Shown: positions 1 to 8,580, numbered from the stretch's first letter. The stretch: 54,141 bases of DNA from JAWXTP01 sp044433415 (GCA_044433415.1 JAWXTP010000005.1:1-54141), one strand, 5' to 3'. Program-made: numbers and translations. The notes: generated by a model not told the origin, from the sequence alone.

Positions 1-10
1 CATAAGTGAA

Positions 11-46
11 TAAATATATGTTTTACTGCAGTGAAACATATATTTA
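11..46. terminator. 36-bp palindrome, possible terminator
   Basis: Perfect 13-bp arms (TAAATATATGTTT and its complement at 34-46) flank a loop centred on CTGCAG. It may end transcription arriving from beyond the left edge. There is no strong T-run, so the role is uncertain. Confidence 0.45.
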
Positions 47-91
47 AGATGGAATAACGTAATAAATTGTTGTTATCATTGCAAAATTTAT

Positions 92-120
92 TGGCGGTGA
101 TTTTTGTAAATTCACCGCCA
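92..120. terminator. GC-rich hairpin, possible terminator
   Basis: The arms TGGCGGTGA (92-100) and TCACCGCCA (112-120) pair perfectly around an 11-nt AT-rich loop. It lies in the gene-free stretch left of tRNA-Arg. A smaller hairpin (GACCA/TGGTC, 133-146) follows. Confidence 0.45.
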
Positions 121-153
121 GTAAAATCTTCCGACCAAGAATGGTCAAAGGGG

Positions 154-187
154 TCGCGACAAGCGACTAAATCATTCGCTTATCGCG
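154..187. repeat. Inverted repeat with dispersed 17-mer
   Basis: TCGCGACAAGCGA pairs with TCGCTTATCGCGA. The left arm contains the 17-mer GCGACAAGCGACTAAAT (156-172), which recurs exactly at 25933-25949 between two convergent genes. A related GCGATAAGCGAC string is at about 45837. It looks like a small dispersed palindromic repeat. Confidence 0.5.
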
Positions 188-234
188 ACAAAAAAACAAT
201 TAAAACGCTATTTATTAGCACTTTAGCTATTCAG

Positions 235-306
235 TACCTTCGTCGGGAATCGAACCCGAATTGTCGGTTTAGGAAACCGAAGGTCTATCCATTGACCTAC
301 AAAGGC
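235..306 (-). tRNA. tRNA-Arg (anticodon CCT)
   Basis: On the minus strand the sequence folds as a cloverleaf. The acceptor arm GCCTTTG pairs with CGAAGGT with two G-U pairs. The anticodon loop TTCCTAA sits on a TCGGT/ACCGA stem and gives anticodon CCT, reading AGG. The T arm carries GGTTCGATTCC. The discriminator is A and no CCA is encoded. It reads AGG, a minor arginine codon. Confidence 0.93.
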
Positions 307-309
307 AAA

Positions 310-338
310 AAAGTGTCAACAATAAATGCTGACACTTT
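310..338 (-). terminator. Terminator of the fabH operon
   Basis: AAAGTGTCA (310-318) pairs with TGACACTTT (330-338) 16 bp past the fabH stop. A run of A on the plus strand just beyond it (T-run in the minus-strand transcript) fits an intrinsic terminator. It also separates the fabH operon from the co-directional tRNA gene. Confidence 0.65.
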
Positions 339-353
339 GTATATTTGACTTAA

Positions 354-1364
354 CTATTTAGCCATAGTGTCACCGTCATAAGCCCACTTAAGATAGATAG
401 AACCCCAAGTAAAGCCTCCACCAAATGCAGCTAATATTAGGTTATCACCCTTACGAAGTCTTGTTTCGTAATCCCACATACATAAAGGAATTGTTGCAGC
501 TGTAGTATTACCATATTTCTCAATGTTAATAATACATTTTTCTCTAGTAAGACCCATACGTGATGCTGTAGCGTCGATGATACGAAGATTAGCTTGGTGA
601 GGTACTAGGTAACGAATGTCGTCACTAGTAAGACCATTTTTCTTCATAAGCTCTACAGCAGTATCTGCCATATTTGAAACCGCAGCTTTGAAAACTGGTT
701 GGCCATCTTGGAAGATAAAGTGTTCTTTGTTTTCTATAGTCTCTACAGAAGCTGGACGAGCTGAGCCACCCGCTTTCATGTGTAGGAATTTACCTCCTGA
801 GCCATCAGAATGAAGTAAAGCATCTTGAACACCTAAACCAGATGTGCAAGGCTCGATAAGTACTGCTGCTGCACCATCACCGAAAATAGGACATGTTTTT
901 CTGTCTTCATAATCAACAATAGATGACATCTTATCAGCACCTATAAGAACCACTTTTTTTGCTAACCCACTCTCAATATAAGCTCTAGCAGTTTGTAAAC
1001 CAAAAAGGAAACCACTACATGCTGCACTTATATCAAATGCGTATGCTGCTTTAATCCCAACTTTGTCACAAACAATATTTGCTGTAGAAGGAAACATCAT
1101 ATCTGGCGTTACAGTAGCACAGATAACTAAATCTACTTCTGACGCATCAGTTGATGTTTTACTAAGTAAGTCTTCAACAGCTTTTGCTGCCATAACTGAT
1201 GTTCCTTTACCTTCACCTTTTAAAATATGTCTTGTTCTAATACCAATACGAGTCATAATCCACTCGTCAGAAGTATCAACCATGCGACTTAATTCGTCAT
1301 TGTCTAATATATATTCAGGCAGAAATGCTCCCACGCCTGTAATTGCTGCTGTTATTTTTTCCAT
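354..1364 (-). CDS. fabH: 3-oxoacyl-[ACP] synthase III FabH
   Basis: This cytosolic enzyme condenses acetyl-CoA with malonyl-ACP to start each round of fatty-acid synthesis. The 336-residue protein has the thiolase fold and the full triad: Cys116 in AACSGF, His256 in VPHQAN and Asn286 in YGNTT. Length is normal for FabH. It is the last gene of yceD-rpmF-plsX-fabH, a widely conserved order that links lipid precursor supply to ribosomal protein L32. The 171-bp gap to plsX holds a short palindromic repeat (1390-1421), so some internal control of fabH is possible. Another ketoacyl-ACP synthase III paralogue is conceivable, but the context makes FabH very likely. Confidence 0.96.
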   Translation of the reverse strand: MEKITAAITGVGAFLPEYILDNDELSRMVDTSDEWIMTRIGIRTRHILKGEGKGTSVMAAKAVEDLLSKTSTDASEVDLVICATVTPDMMFPSTANIVCDKVGIKAAYAFDISAACSGFLFGLQTARAYIESGLAKKVVLIGADKMSSIVDYEDRKTCPIFGDGAAAVLIEPCTSGLGVQDALLHSDGSGGKFLHMKAGGSARPASVETIENKEHFIFQDGQPVFKAAVSNMADTAVELMKKNGLTSDDIRYLVPHQANLRIIDATASRMGLTREKCIINIEKYGNTTAATIPLCMWDYETRLRKGDNLILAAFGGGFTWGSIYLKWAYDGDTMAK

Positions 1365-1389
1365 AATTAATTTTTAAGGTTTTTACAAT

Positions 1390-1421
1390 GGGGAAGTTCT
1401 AAAGCTGATTTAGAAATACCC
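1390..1421. repeat. Short palindromic repeat (miniature form of the 161-bp element)
   Basis: GGGGAAGTTCTAAA and TTTAGAAATACCC form a hairpin with a 5-nt loop. These ends match both termini of the 161-bp element at 6940-7100 with its middle missing. It lies between plsX and fabH. Confidence 0.6.
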
Positions 1422-1535
1422 TATAAAACCTTTTTAAGTTAAATACGCTTTATATATATAAACGCATATAAATACTTGAATACCTCTATATTATTAAAAA
1501 ATATTCAGTTAAGGTTTTAATTTTAAAAACTAATC

Positions 1536-2489
1536 CTAGTTTTTTAACGCCTCTTTAATTTTAGATACAAATTGTGATTTTACACATTTCTCAGTTTGTA
1601 AAATCATGTTCTGTATAGCTTTTGAGTTTGAACAGCCATGTCCAACTATCACACACTCATTAACCCCTAACACTGGAGTACCCCCTGTATTTTGGTAGTT
1701 AATACCTTGCATGATATGATTATTCTCTTCAGTAATGCCTACTGCTGCTAGAGCTGAATATAACCCCTCAGCCTCTTTAAGCATTAAGTTACCAACAAAA
1801 CCATCACACACAAAAACATCAGCCTCAGTACCCAAGAACATAGTTTTAGGCTCAACGTTACCTACAAAATTGTAAGACGTAACATCTTTCATTAATTCGA
1901 AAGTAGCTTTCATCTGTGCATTACCTTTTGTTGACTCCTCACCTATGTTAACAAGCCCAACACGTGGGTTTTCAACACCTAACATAGCCTTAGAATAAAT
2001 TGAACCTAAAAGTCCATATTGCTGTAGCACCTCAGGTTTACAGTCAATATTTAAACCAACGTCAAGAAGTAGCATTTCACCTGTTTGTGTTGTAGGTAAG
2101 TGTGTAGCGATTGATGGGCGAATTATGCCTTCAATTTGCTTAATTACAAACATACAACCAACTAGCATAGCTCCAGTACTTCCAGCAGAAGCAAAAGCAT
2201 CAATTTTACCCATTTTAAGATCGGTAAAACCAACAACAATACTTGAATCTTTTTTTGCCTGGAAAGCCTGAGTTGGATGATCTTTCATCTCAATAACTTC
2301 AGAAGTTGCTATGATATCCACATTTTGTGGAACACCACCAAATTCTGAAAAGATAGTCTCTATTTGCTCTTTATCACCATATAAAACTATAGTTGTATTA
2401 TCACTAATAAGTTTTGAGGCTTTAACAGCACCTTCGACTACTGCCAGTGGAGCGTAATCGCCCCCCATAGCATCTATCCCTAATCTCAT
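1536..2489 (-). CDS. plsX: Phosphate acyltransferase PlsX
   Basis: PlsX converts acyl-ACP to acyl-phosphate, the donor for the first acylation of glycerol-3-phosphate in phospholipid synthesis; it is a peripheral membrane enzyme. The 317-residue product begins with the family hallmark GIDAMGGD and carries NIGEESTKGN near residue 200, both typical of PlsX, with normal length. It lies between rpmF and fabH in the conserved operon. The 204-bp gap to rpmF holds a strong hairpin and a degraded half of the 161-bp element, so plsX may be partly uncoupled from rpmF by read-through control. Confidence 0.96.
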   Translation of the reverse strand: MRLGIDAMGGDYAPLAVVEGAVKASKLISDNTTIVLYGDKEQIETIFSEFGGVPQNVDIIATSEVIEMKDHPTQAFQAKKDSSIVVGFTDLKMGKIDAFASAGSTGAMLVGCMFVIKQIEGIIRPSIATHLPTTQTGEMLLLDVGLNIDCKPEVLQQYGLLGSIYSKAMLGVENPRVGLVNIGEESTKGNAQMKATFELMKDVTSYNFVGNVEPKTMFLGTEADVFVCDGFVGNLMLKEAEGLYSALAAVGITEENNHIMQGINYQNTGGTPVLGVNECVIVGHGCSNSKAIQNMILQTEKCVKSQFVSKIKEALKN

Positions 2490-2556
2490 AATAAATTCCT
2501 TTATATTATCTCTAAGTGAAATAATAAATTAATAATCACTATCTGAGAAATCGAAA

Positions 2557-2604
2557 AAAAACTTATAACTCTAAAACCGTTAAAATACGATTTTAGAAGT
2601 TACT
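2557..2604. repeat. Degraded half-copy of the 161-bp element
   Basis: The segment around CTAAAACCGTTAAAATACG follows the order of the right end of the full element (CTAAAAGCGTTAAAATCC, then TTTTAGAA and the terminal bases). No matching left half is seen. It lies between rpmF and plsX. Confidence 0.4.
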
Positions 2605-2640
2605 TAAACAGTACTAAAATACTGTCTAAATAAAACTTAG

Positions 2641-2685
2641 TGCCTGAATTATTAAAACACTAGTAGTGCTTAAATAATTCAGGCA
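2641..2685 (-). terminator. Terminator or attenuator after rpmF
   Basis: TGCCTGAATTATT pairs perfectly with AATAATTCAGGCA, and an inner CACTA/TAGTG stem caps the hairpin. It starts 9 bp past the rpmF stop, so it probably ends or attenuates transcription between rpmF and plsX. Confidence 0.65.
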
Positions 2686-2693
2686 ACCATGAT

Positions 2694-2879
2694 TTATTCA
2701 GCTTTTTCAGCGATGATAGTTTGTTTACCACGATAGTAACCACACTCAGGACATACTCTGTGATAAAGTACAGCTGCACTACAGTTAGAGCAAGTTGCTA
2801 GAGTAGGAGCAACAGCTTTGTAGTGAGTTCTTCTCTTGTCTCTTCTTGTTTTAGAGATCTTGTGTTTAGGATGTGCCAT
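2694..2879 (-). CDS. rpmF: Ribosomal protein bL32
   Basis: Small protein of the large ribosomal subunit, 61 residues. The N-terminus MAHPKHKISKTRRDKRR is typical of Bacteroidota L32. A zinc ribbon is present with Cys30, Cys33, Cys43 and Cys46, so this is the zinc-binding form. It follows yceD with an 88-bp gap that holds a deletion derivative of the 161-bp element. A hairpin directly downstream suggests that its level can be set separately from plsX-fabH. Confidence 0.97.
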   Translation of the reverse strand: MAHPKHKISKTRRDKRRTHYKAVAPTLATCSNCSAAVLYHRVCPECGYYRGKQTIIAEKAE

Positions 2880-2921
2880 TTTTTTTATTTTTTGTTTCGT
2901 TAAATTTCGTATATATTAATT

Positions 2922-2967
2922 AATGAGGAGTTCTTATAATTGGTTTTATTCAATTTTTAGAATTTTC
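2922..2967. repeat. 46-bp deletion derivative of the 161-bp element
   Basis: It starts GAGGAGTTCTTATAATTGG, continues TTTTATTC, and then jumps to AATTTTTAGAATTTTCC, so it is the two ends of the 161-bp element joined without the middle. It lies between yceD and rpmF and abuts the yceD stop codon. Confidence 0.65.
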
Positions 2968-3489
2968 CTAGTATTCGTCTTCTGTATCACTAGCACTAAA
3001 GCGCGAAAGCATATCTTCGTTGCACATTAAAATACCTCTTTCGTCAGCAGGATGTACTTTCTGGAAAGGTAAACCCAAACATATACTCTCGTATATATAT
3101 TGAGCTAAATCTAATGTGTCTTCATCGCTATTTTGCCACATAACATCTACATTAAAGTCATCTTCTGAGATTTCATTTTCGTTAATCTCATATTCGCCAC
3201 TGACAACGCCACTAGCTACTTTGACTATAAGTTCACCGTCATAACTCATAGGTAATAAAAACTCATCAAGACACCTATCGCACACAACTTTAACGTCTCC
3301 GATAATTTCGACGTCTAGCGCTAAGGAATTATTACTTTTTTCTAATTCAATAGAAACTTCACACTTACCATCAGATATTTCTGAAGACTCAAACATAGAA
3401 AAGAACCTCTTGTCAATATCAAATTTAAAGAGGTGTTTTCCAACACTAAGTTCCTGGTAAGCAATAGTATATCTCTTATTCGATGCCAT
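2968..3489 (-). CDS. yceD: YceD/DUF177 family protein
   Basis: DUF177 proteins are almost always encoded directly before rpmF; work in bacteria and plastids links the family to 23S rRNA maturation or ribosome assembly. The 173-residue product has the family signature CDRCLDEF (Cys70 and Cys73) and the C-terminal pattern LGLPFQKVHP followed by LMCN. An acidic stretch lies between. It is the first gene of the operon; a consensus promoter lies 33 bp upstream. The molecular activity is not known from the sequence. Confidence 0.9.
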   Translation of the reverse strand: MASNKRYTIAYQELSVGKHLFKFDIDKRFFSMFESSEISDGKCEVSIELEKSNNSLALDVEIIGDVKVVCDRCLDEFLLPMSYDGELIVKVASGVVSGEYEINENEISEDDFNVDVMWQNSDEDTLDLAQYIYESICLGLPFQKVHPADERGILMCNEDMLSRFSASDTEDEY

Positions 3490-3521
3490 AATTCTATTAC
3501 TTTTGATAGAGTTTTATCGCA

Positions 3522-3552
3522 CAAAGTTAAATAAAATAATCTAATAGACAAA
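3522..3552 (-). promoter_or_regulatory. Promoter of yceD-rpmF-plsX-fabH
   Basis: On the minus strand TTTG (3549-3552) is followed by exactly 19 bp and then TAACTTTG (3522-3529). This matches the Bacteroidota primary sigma consensus TTTG-N19-TAnnTTTG. The yceD ATG is 33 bp downstream. Confidence 0.75.
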
Positions 3553-3625
3553 TAAAAGTACCTTAATTTATTCTATATGCGACTTATATGATTAATTAAT
3601 TGTATTATTTTGGGAGAAATTTTAT

Positions 3626-3650
3626 GGGAAGTTCTCTTTAATAAGTTCCC
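3626..3650. repeat. Short palindromic repeat downstream of trpS
   Basis: GGGAAGTTCTC and AAGTTCCC form a small inverted repeat of the same end motif as the 161-bp element. It lies in the 185 bp between the trpS stop and the yceD promoter. I see nothing else in that gap. Confidence 0.45.
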
Positions 3651-3737
3651 TTTAGCTCCTCTTATAAATAAAACTATTTTTTGATTAGCTTATTATGTTC
3701 ACCTAAGGTATAGAATTATTTTGAGGTGTACTGAATA

Positions 3738-4727
3738 CTAGAACTTTTTAAAGCCCATTATCTCGCGCACCTCTTTTACTGTTTTCTGAGCACTCTCACG
3801 AGCTCTCTCAGCACCACTTTTAGCAACTTTTGCTAAATACTCATCATTAGAACGAATATCTAAGATTCTCTCTCTAATAGGAGCTACAGTTTTGATAATG
3901 TCAGCTGCTAATTGCTTTTTAAGGTCTCCATATCTGATTGAACAGTCATTATATTTCTCTTTGAAGAATTCAACAGTGTCAGGTGTAGAAACAATGTCCA
4001 TAATAGTAAAGATATTTTGAACACCTTCGCTCATAGGTGAATTTGGCTCTGTAGGGCCTGAGTCAGTTGTTGCACGCATCACCTTTTTAGAGATATCTTT
4101 GTCACTATCTATCAAGTAAATACCGTTACCTTCACTCTTGCCCATTTTGCCATTTCCGTCAAGTCCTGGAACTTTTATAAGTTCTTGGCCAAAATTATAA
4201 GGCTCACTTTCTGGGAAATAATCAACTCCATAGAAACTATTAAAACGTCTAGCAAATTTACGAGTCATTTCAAGGTGCTGTTCTTGGTCTTTTCCCACAG
4301 GAACCTTAGCTGCTCTATGCAAAAGAATATCCGCTGCCATTAACACAGGGTAAGTAAGTAACCCTGCATTTACATTATCTGAATGTTTTCTAATTTTATC
4401 TTTAAAAGAAGTTGTGCGCTCTAACTCACCCATATACACATGCATATTAAGCAACAAATACAGCTCTGTAACTTCAGGAACGTCACTCTGTACATAAATA
4501 GGTGATAATTCAGGGTCTAAACCTGAACCTAAATACTCTGACAATACATTTTTAACATTACCATGCAAAAGAGCAGGGTCTGGATGTGTTGTCAAAGAAT
4601 GATAGTCTGCTATAAAGAAATAGCAATTTGAGTTTTGTTGCATCTTGATAAAATTAACAAGCGCACCAAAATAATTTCCTAAGTGTAAATTACCAGTTGA
4701 GCGGATTCCGCTTACTACTGTTTCCAT
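3738..4727 (-). CDS. trpS: Tryptophan--tRNA ligase
   Basis: Class I aminoacyl-tRNA synthetase that charges tRNA-Trp in the cytosol. The 329-residue protein has the HIGH-type motif as HLGN (residues 15-18) after GIRSTGN, and the KMSKS-type loop as KMGKS (194-198). Both are normal TrpRS variants, as is the length. It lies 18 bp after ftsI on the same strand and so is probably read from the rsmH operon. A trpS after ftsI is unusual, since murE normally follows; see the finding on the split dcw cluster. No T-box or Trp leader is visible. Confidence 0.96.
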   Translation of the reverse strand: METVVSGIRSTGNLHLGNYFGALVNFIKMQQNSNCYFFIADYHSLTTHPDPALLHGNVKNVLSEYLGSGLDPELSPIYVQSDVPEVTELYLLLNMHVYMGELERTTSFKDKIRKHSDNVNAGLLTYPVLMAADILLHRAAKVPVGKDQEQHLEMTRKFARRFNSFYGVDYFPESEPYNFGQELIKVPGLDGNGKMGKSEGNGIYLIDSDKDISKKVMRATTDSGPTEPNSPMSEGVQNIFTIMDIVSTPDTVEFFKEKYNDCSIRYGDLKKQLAADIIKTVAPIRERILDIRSNDEYLAKVAKSGAERARESAQKTVKEVREIMGFKKF

Positions 4728-4745
4728 AAATTTATTTTTGTTTAA

Positions 4746-6920
4746 TTAATACTTCAAAATTAATTTAATAGTGTCTCCTTGAATAAATTCAGCTCCTGGA
4801 ACTAATGATTGTTCTGTAACAAGCCCTTTCCCAGAGAAACTAACTTCTAACTTTTGTGATTCTAATAAATAAAGAGCATCACGCAAAGGCATTCCTACCA
4901 CGTTTTTAACACCTTCATTATCTATCTTTATTGAATCTTCTATTTCTACTACTGGTGTAGTAAATTTATCTTTTACTACATTATTGTGAGTTGCTAAGCC
5001 CCTTGTAATTGAAGGAAGGGAAGTATCTACTTCTCGAGGTAAGGATATACTTTTCTTTAACTCAGGTTTATCAATAACATCTACCCATTCAGGTGTTAAA
5101 GAATAAACCTTATCTGCTATAGCTCTAAATACAGGTCCTGAGAGTGTACCACCATAATAAGTTTTACCAGAACCTGGGGTGTGAAATGTTTCTATAGCTA
5201 CGATACAAGAATATTTAGGTTTGTCAGCAGGGAAATAACCAACTATAGTAGCTAAATAATATTTACCACCGTTTACATTATATCCATAACGTCCTTTAGC
5301 TACTTGCGCTGTACCTGTTTTACCTGCCACCTTATAGTTATCATTAAGTAAAACATAACGCGCGGTTCCTTCATTTACCACGCCCTCTAATGATAGCTTA
5401 ATTTCTTTTAATGTTTCGTCAGAACAAACAGATTCTTTCATGACCTTCTTAGGAAATGTTTTAACTGTGTTTCCTTTACTATCTCGTACCTCTGTGACTA
5501 GGCGAGGAGCAACTAGTTCTCCACCATTTGCAATAGCATTATACATGGATAACGTTCTTAATGGTGTCATCATTAAAGCATAACCATAAGCCATCATAGT
5601 AAGTGTTGTACCATCCCAATACCTGTCATTAGGTCGACGTATCAAAGGCATTCTTTCACCTGCTACCTGTAAATCAAAAGGCTCCATAAACTTCAAGTCT
5701 TCTAAGTAGTCCACAAACTTATTAGGATCAGAAGAATAGTATTTATGTATTGCTTTAGTAAAGCAAGTATTAGCAGATACCTCAAAGCATTTACGTAATG
5801 AGATAACACCATAACCTCCATTATGAGAATCTCGAATTGTGGCCTTACCTATCCTTATAATACCTCCCTCAGTATCGAACTTTGTATCTATACTTATCTT
5901 AATATCTTCCAACAAGGCCATTAAAGATACTAATTTAAATGTTGAGCCAGGCTCCATGTTTTTGGCTACAGCATGATTTCCATCTTCGTAATACTTTGAC
6001 TTATCTTTCTCACCTTGAGAAAGGTTAGCTATAGCTCTAATTTCACCTGTTTCCACCTCCATCAGAATAGCTGTTCCCCAAAGGGCTTCGTTTTTTGTAA
6101 GCTGTTCACGTAAAGCGTCTTCTGCCACACGTTGCACTTCTATATCTATAGTGGAAACTACATCACATCCATCCACAGGATCAACATTACGTTCGTCTTC
6201 TATAGGCATCCAGAAATTTCCTGATATTTTTTTTGTGGCTACAACTCCATCTATTCCTTTTAAATCTTCGTCAAAGTAGCCTTCAATACCGTAGTTTGTA
6301 CCTGTGTCATTTTTTCGACCTATGGTACGCTGAGCAAGATTCCCGTTAGGGAAAAAACGGACATTTAAAGTATCTAAAATAAAGCCGCCTCTATTTCTTC
6401 CTCGATTATAAATTGGGAAATCTAAAACCTCTTTTAATTCTAAGTAATTTATTCTCCTAGGAGATATTCTTTTATAACGTAATCCCCTTTTATGCCAACT
6501 TACAAGAGAGTCTTTATATACTTTAGCAGACTTATCTTTAAAAAAACTAGATAAAGACTTTGCTAAATCTCCCACCTCATTATTGAATACAGAATCAGGT
6601 AAGCCCTGAGCCTTAAAATCCATAAATATATGATAATTAGGAATACTAGTAGACAAGAGTCTATCTTTGTAATCAAAGATATTACCCCTTTTAGCATAAC
6701 TTGTTTTAAAGTTAAAGCGTTGAGAGTTCTTTGCATCTTCACGCAATTTATCCCCATCCGCACCATATTGTGTTATCAATATATTTGTAATAATACTTAT
6801 AGTAATTATGAAAAACAAATACATGAGGCATGCTGATCGAGAATACATTTCTCCATTTATATCAACATTTTTATTATCTATTTCTTTATTATCTAAGTCC
6901 ATTATTTTACAAATTATCAA
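4746..6920 (-). CDS. ftsI: Penicillin-binding protein FtsI (PBP3-type, PASTA)
   Basis: Septal peptidoglycan transpeptidase, anchored in the inner membrane with its catalytic domain in the periplasm; partner of FtsW. In 724 residues it shows one membrane segment (about 29-50), a dimerisation region, and a transpeptidase domain with SxxK as STFK (Ser326), SxN as SAN (382-384) and KTG (534-536). A single PASTA-like domain fills about 672-724. Met7 (MDLDNKE) is an alternative start to the called Met1. A 256-bp gap separates it from ftsL and is filled mostly by a complete 161-bp element. The next gene is trpS rather than murE. Confidence 0.95.
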   Translation of the reverse strand: MIICKIMDLDNKEIDNKNVDINGEMYSRSACLMYLFFIITISIITNILITQYGADGDKLREDAKNSQRFNFKTSYAKRGNIFDYKDRLLSTSIPNYHIFMDFKAQGLPDSVFNNEVGDLAKSLSSFFKDKSAKVYKDSLVSWHKRGLRYKRISPRRINYLELKEVLDFPIYNRGRNRGGFILDTLNVRFFPNGNLAQRTIGRKNDTGTNYGIEGYFDEDLKGIDGVVATKKISGNFWMPIEDERNVDPVDGCDVVSTIDIEVQRVAEDALREQLTKNEALWGTAILMEVETGEIRAIANLSQGEKDKSKYYEDGNHAVAKNMEPGSTFKLVSLMALLEDIKISIDTKFDTEGGIIRIGKATIRDSHNGGYGVISLRKCFEVSANTCFTKAIHKYYSSDPNKFVDYLEDLKFMEPFDLQVAGERMPLIRRPNDRYWDGTTLTMMAYGYALMMTPLRTLSMYNAIANGGELVAPRLVTEVRDSKGNTVKTFPKKVMKESVCSDETLKEIKLSLEGVVNEGTARYVLLNDNYKVAGKTGTAQVAKGRYGYNVNGGKYYLATIVGYFPADKPKYSCIVAIETFHTPGSGKTYYGGTLSGPVFRAIADKVYSLTPEWVDVIDKPELKKSISLPREVDTSLPSITRGLATHNNVVKDKFTTPVVEIEDSIKIDNEGVKNVVGMPLRDALYLLESQKLEVSFSGKGLVTEQSLVPGAEFIQGDTIKLILKY

Positions 6921-6939
6921 TAATCACAAATTAGCTTTA

Positions 6940-7100
6940 GGGGAGTTCTAATAATTGGTTTTATTCGATTTTAGATTTAGAAGTTTTAGATTTGGATTTT
7001 TATAAATACAGGCGTGGTGGTTCCCACGGCATATTTGTAAAAATTCAAAGATGAAATTTATAAATCTAAAAGCGTTAAAATCCAATTTTTAGAAATTCCC
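6940..7100 (-). repeat. Complete 161-bp MITE-like element (copy 1)
   Basis: The ends are GGGGAGTTCTAATAATTGG and CCAATTTTTAGAAATTCCC, with a matching 4-bp flank TTTA at both sides (6936-6939 and 7101-7104). Almost the whole unit can fold on itself: TTTTAGATTT (6969-6978) with AAATCTAAAA (7062-7071), and a central CGTGG/CCACG hairpin (7013-7028). No ORF is present. It is about as long as copy 2 at 15649-15809 and lies in the same direction relative to its host transcript, here between ftsL and ftsI. Confidence 0.75.
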
Positions 7101-7176
7101 TTTAGCAAAAGTAATAAAAATTTATTTATTAAAACACAATTATTAACACTTACTAACCCACCTCTTTACAAAAAAT

Positions 7177-7479
7177 CTATTTTAAGATTTTTGGAGGTAC
7201 AGTAAAACTCTTAACATCAATTTTTCGTCTTTTAATTTCCTCAAGGATATATAATTCACGCGTAACAGCAATTCTTTCTGCTTGTACAGAAGTAGCGGTT
7301 ACCTTTAATTGTTTAATTTCTTTTTCGACATTCAAAATATCTCTATATATTTTTTGACTATCAAAGCTATTAAAAATGTAAAGTATCACCAAGATAGTTA
7401 TAAAAATAATGCTGGGCACTCTTTTTACAACAACCTGATTTGTTAATATTGACGCTGAGATTATATCCTTAAATTTCAT
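7177..7479 (-). CDS. ftsL: FtsL-like divisome protein
   Basis: Small bitopic division protein expected to form the FtsQ-FtsL-FtsB core that activates FtsW-FtsI. The 100-residue product has a short cytoplasmic N-terminus, one membrane helix (about 23-39) and then a periplasmic heptad-rich stretch (about 45-85) suited to a coiled coil. Sequence similarity in this family is always weak. The call rests on topology, length and position between rsmH and ftsI. It is 62 bp downstream of rsmH on the same strand. Confidence 0.8.
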   Translation of the reverse strand: MKFKDIISASILTNQVVVKRVPSIIFITILVILYIFNSFDSQKIYRDILNVEKEIKQLKVTATSVQAERIAVTRELYILEEIKRRKIDVKSFTVPPKILK

Positions 7480-7541
7480 AACTTACTAATGGTTAATGAT
7501 TAATGGTTAATACCGTTAATTATAGAATTACAATGAAACAA

Positions 7542-8444
7542 CTATTGTTTAATTGCAACTCTTAATTTGGCACTTCGTGCGCGTGAATTTATTTCTATTT
7601 CCTCATCTGTAGGAAGAATAATTTTTCGCAAAGGCTCTAGCTCTGACGAACTACGTCCATATAAATCTGTAGTTATCTTACCTTCATAGTTGCCACTTTT
7701 CATAAAGTTTTTAACTATCCTGTCTTCTAAAGAGTGGTAAGTTATAATAGACAGCACCCCATCTGGTTTTAACATCTTTACAGATTGTTCTAACATCATT
7801 TTTAATGATTCCATTTCAAGATTTACTTCTATACGTATAGCTTGAAATAATTTTGCTAAGAAGCGATTTTCTTCACGCTTAGGAGTGTATCTTTCCACAG
7901 CGTTTATTAAATCTTGAGTTGTAAGAATAGGATTCTCCTCACGTGTGTTAACAATTGCTGAAGCTATCTTATGAGGCATTTTTAACTCTCCGTAATCTCT
8001 AAATATTTTTATTAAATCACTATGGCTATATGTTGCTATTATCTCTTTAGCTGAACGCGTTGCTGTTCTATTCATACGCATATCTAATGGGGCATCAAAT
8101 CGGAAAGAGAAACCTCGCGAAGCCTCATCAAAATGATGAGAAGAAACGCCTAAGTCAGCAAACACTCCATCTACAGATTCAATACCTAAAGCTCTAAGTT
8201 GAGCTCTCATAAATCTGAAGTTAGAGTGAATAAAAACTATGCGGTTATCGTCTGGAATATTTAGAAAAGTGTCAGAATCTTGGTCAAAAGCATATAGTCT
8301 TCCTTCAGGTGATAATTTTTCTAAAATAGCACGTGAGTGCCCTCCGCCACCAAACGTTAAATCAACATAACTGCCAGATGGATTTATGTTCAACGAATTT
8401 ATTGACTCATCGCGTAATACAGGTATGTGATATGTCGTACTCAT
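7542..8444 (-). CDS. rsmH: 16S rRNA (cytosine1402-N4)-methyltransferase RsmH
   Basis: SAM-dependent enzyme that methylates C1402 of 16S rRNA at the P site, formerly MraW. The 300-residue product shows the SAM-binding motif DLTFGGGGHS near residue 30, the VFADLGVSSHH segment and the C-terminal ITYHSLEDRIVKN block, all typical of RsmH. It is the first gene of the rsmH-ftsL-ftsI-trpS transcript. mraZ, the regulator that often precedes rsmH, is absent: the 241 bp upstream hold no gene and the next gene is divergent. Confidence 0.96.
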   Translation of the reverse strand: MSTTYHIPVLRDESINSLNINPSGSYVDLTFGGGGHSRAILEKLSPEGRLYAFDQDSDTFLNIPDDNRIVFIHSNFRFMRAQLRALGIESVDGVFADLGVSSHHFDEASRGFSFRFDAPLDMRMNRTATRSAKEIIATYSHSDLIKIFRDYGELKMPHKIASAIVNTREENPILTTQDLINAVERYTPKREENRFLAKLFQAIRIEVNLEMESLKMMLEQSVKMLKPDGVLSIITYHSLEDRIVKNFMKSGNYEGKITTDLYGRSSSELEPLRKIILPTDEEIEINSRARSAKLRVAIKQ

Positions 8445-8580
8445 AGGTTTAAATTATTAATTGTGTTTTAATATCAGAGCGTTAAAGCAACCAAAATATA
8501 ACATTAATTGATAAAAATATAAAAATTAGATTTTACTAAAAGCTCATTAATTTTGTTGTTTTTTGTATAAAATTTATTTA

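Noticed and set aside
67..348. Open frame of 93 codons at the left end
   Set aside because: It runs through hairpins and the tRNA-Arg gene on the other strand and has no protein-like composition.
6563..6836. Frames overlapping ftsI, and many others opposite to dcw, RND and replication genes
   Set aside because: Shadows of strong coding genes in AT-rich DNA, without start context or family motifs.
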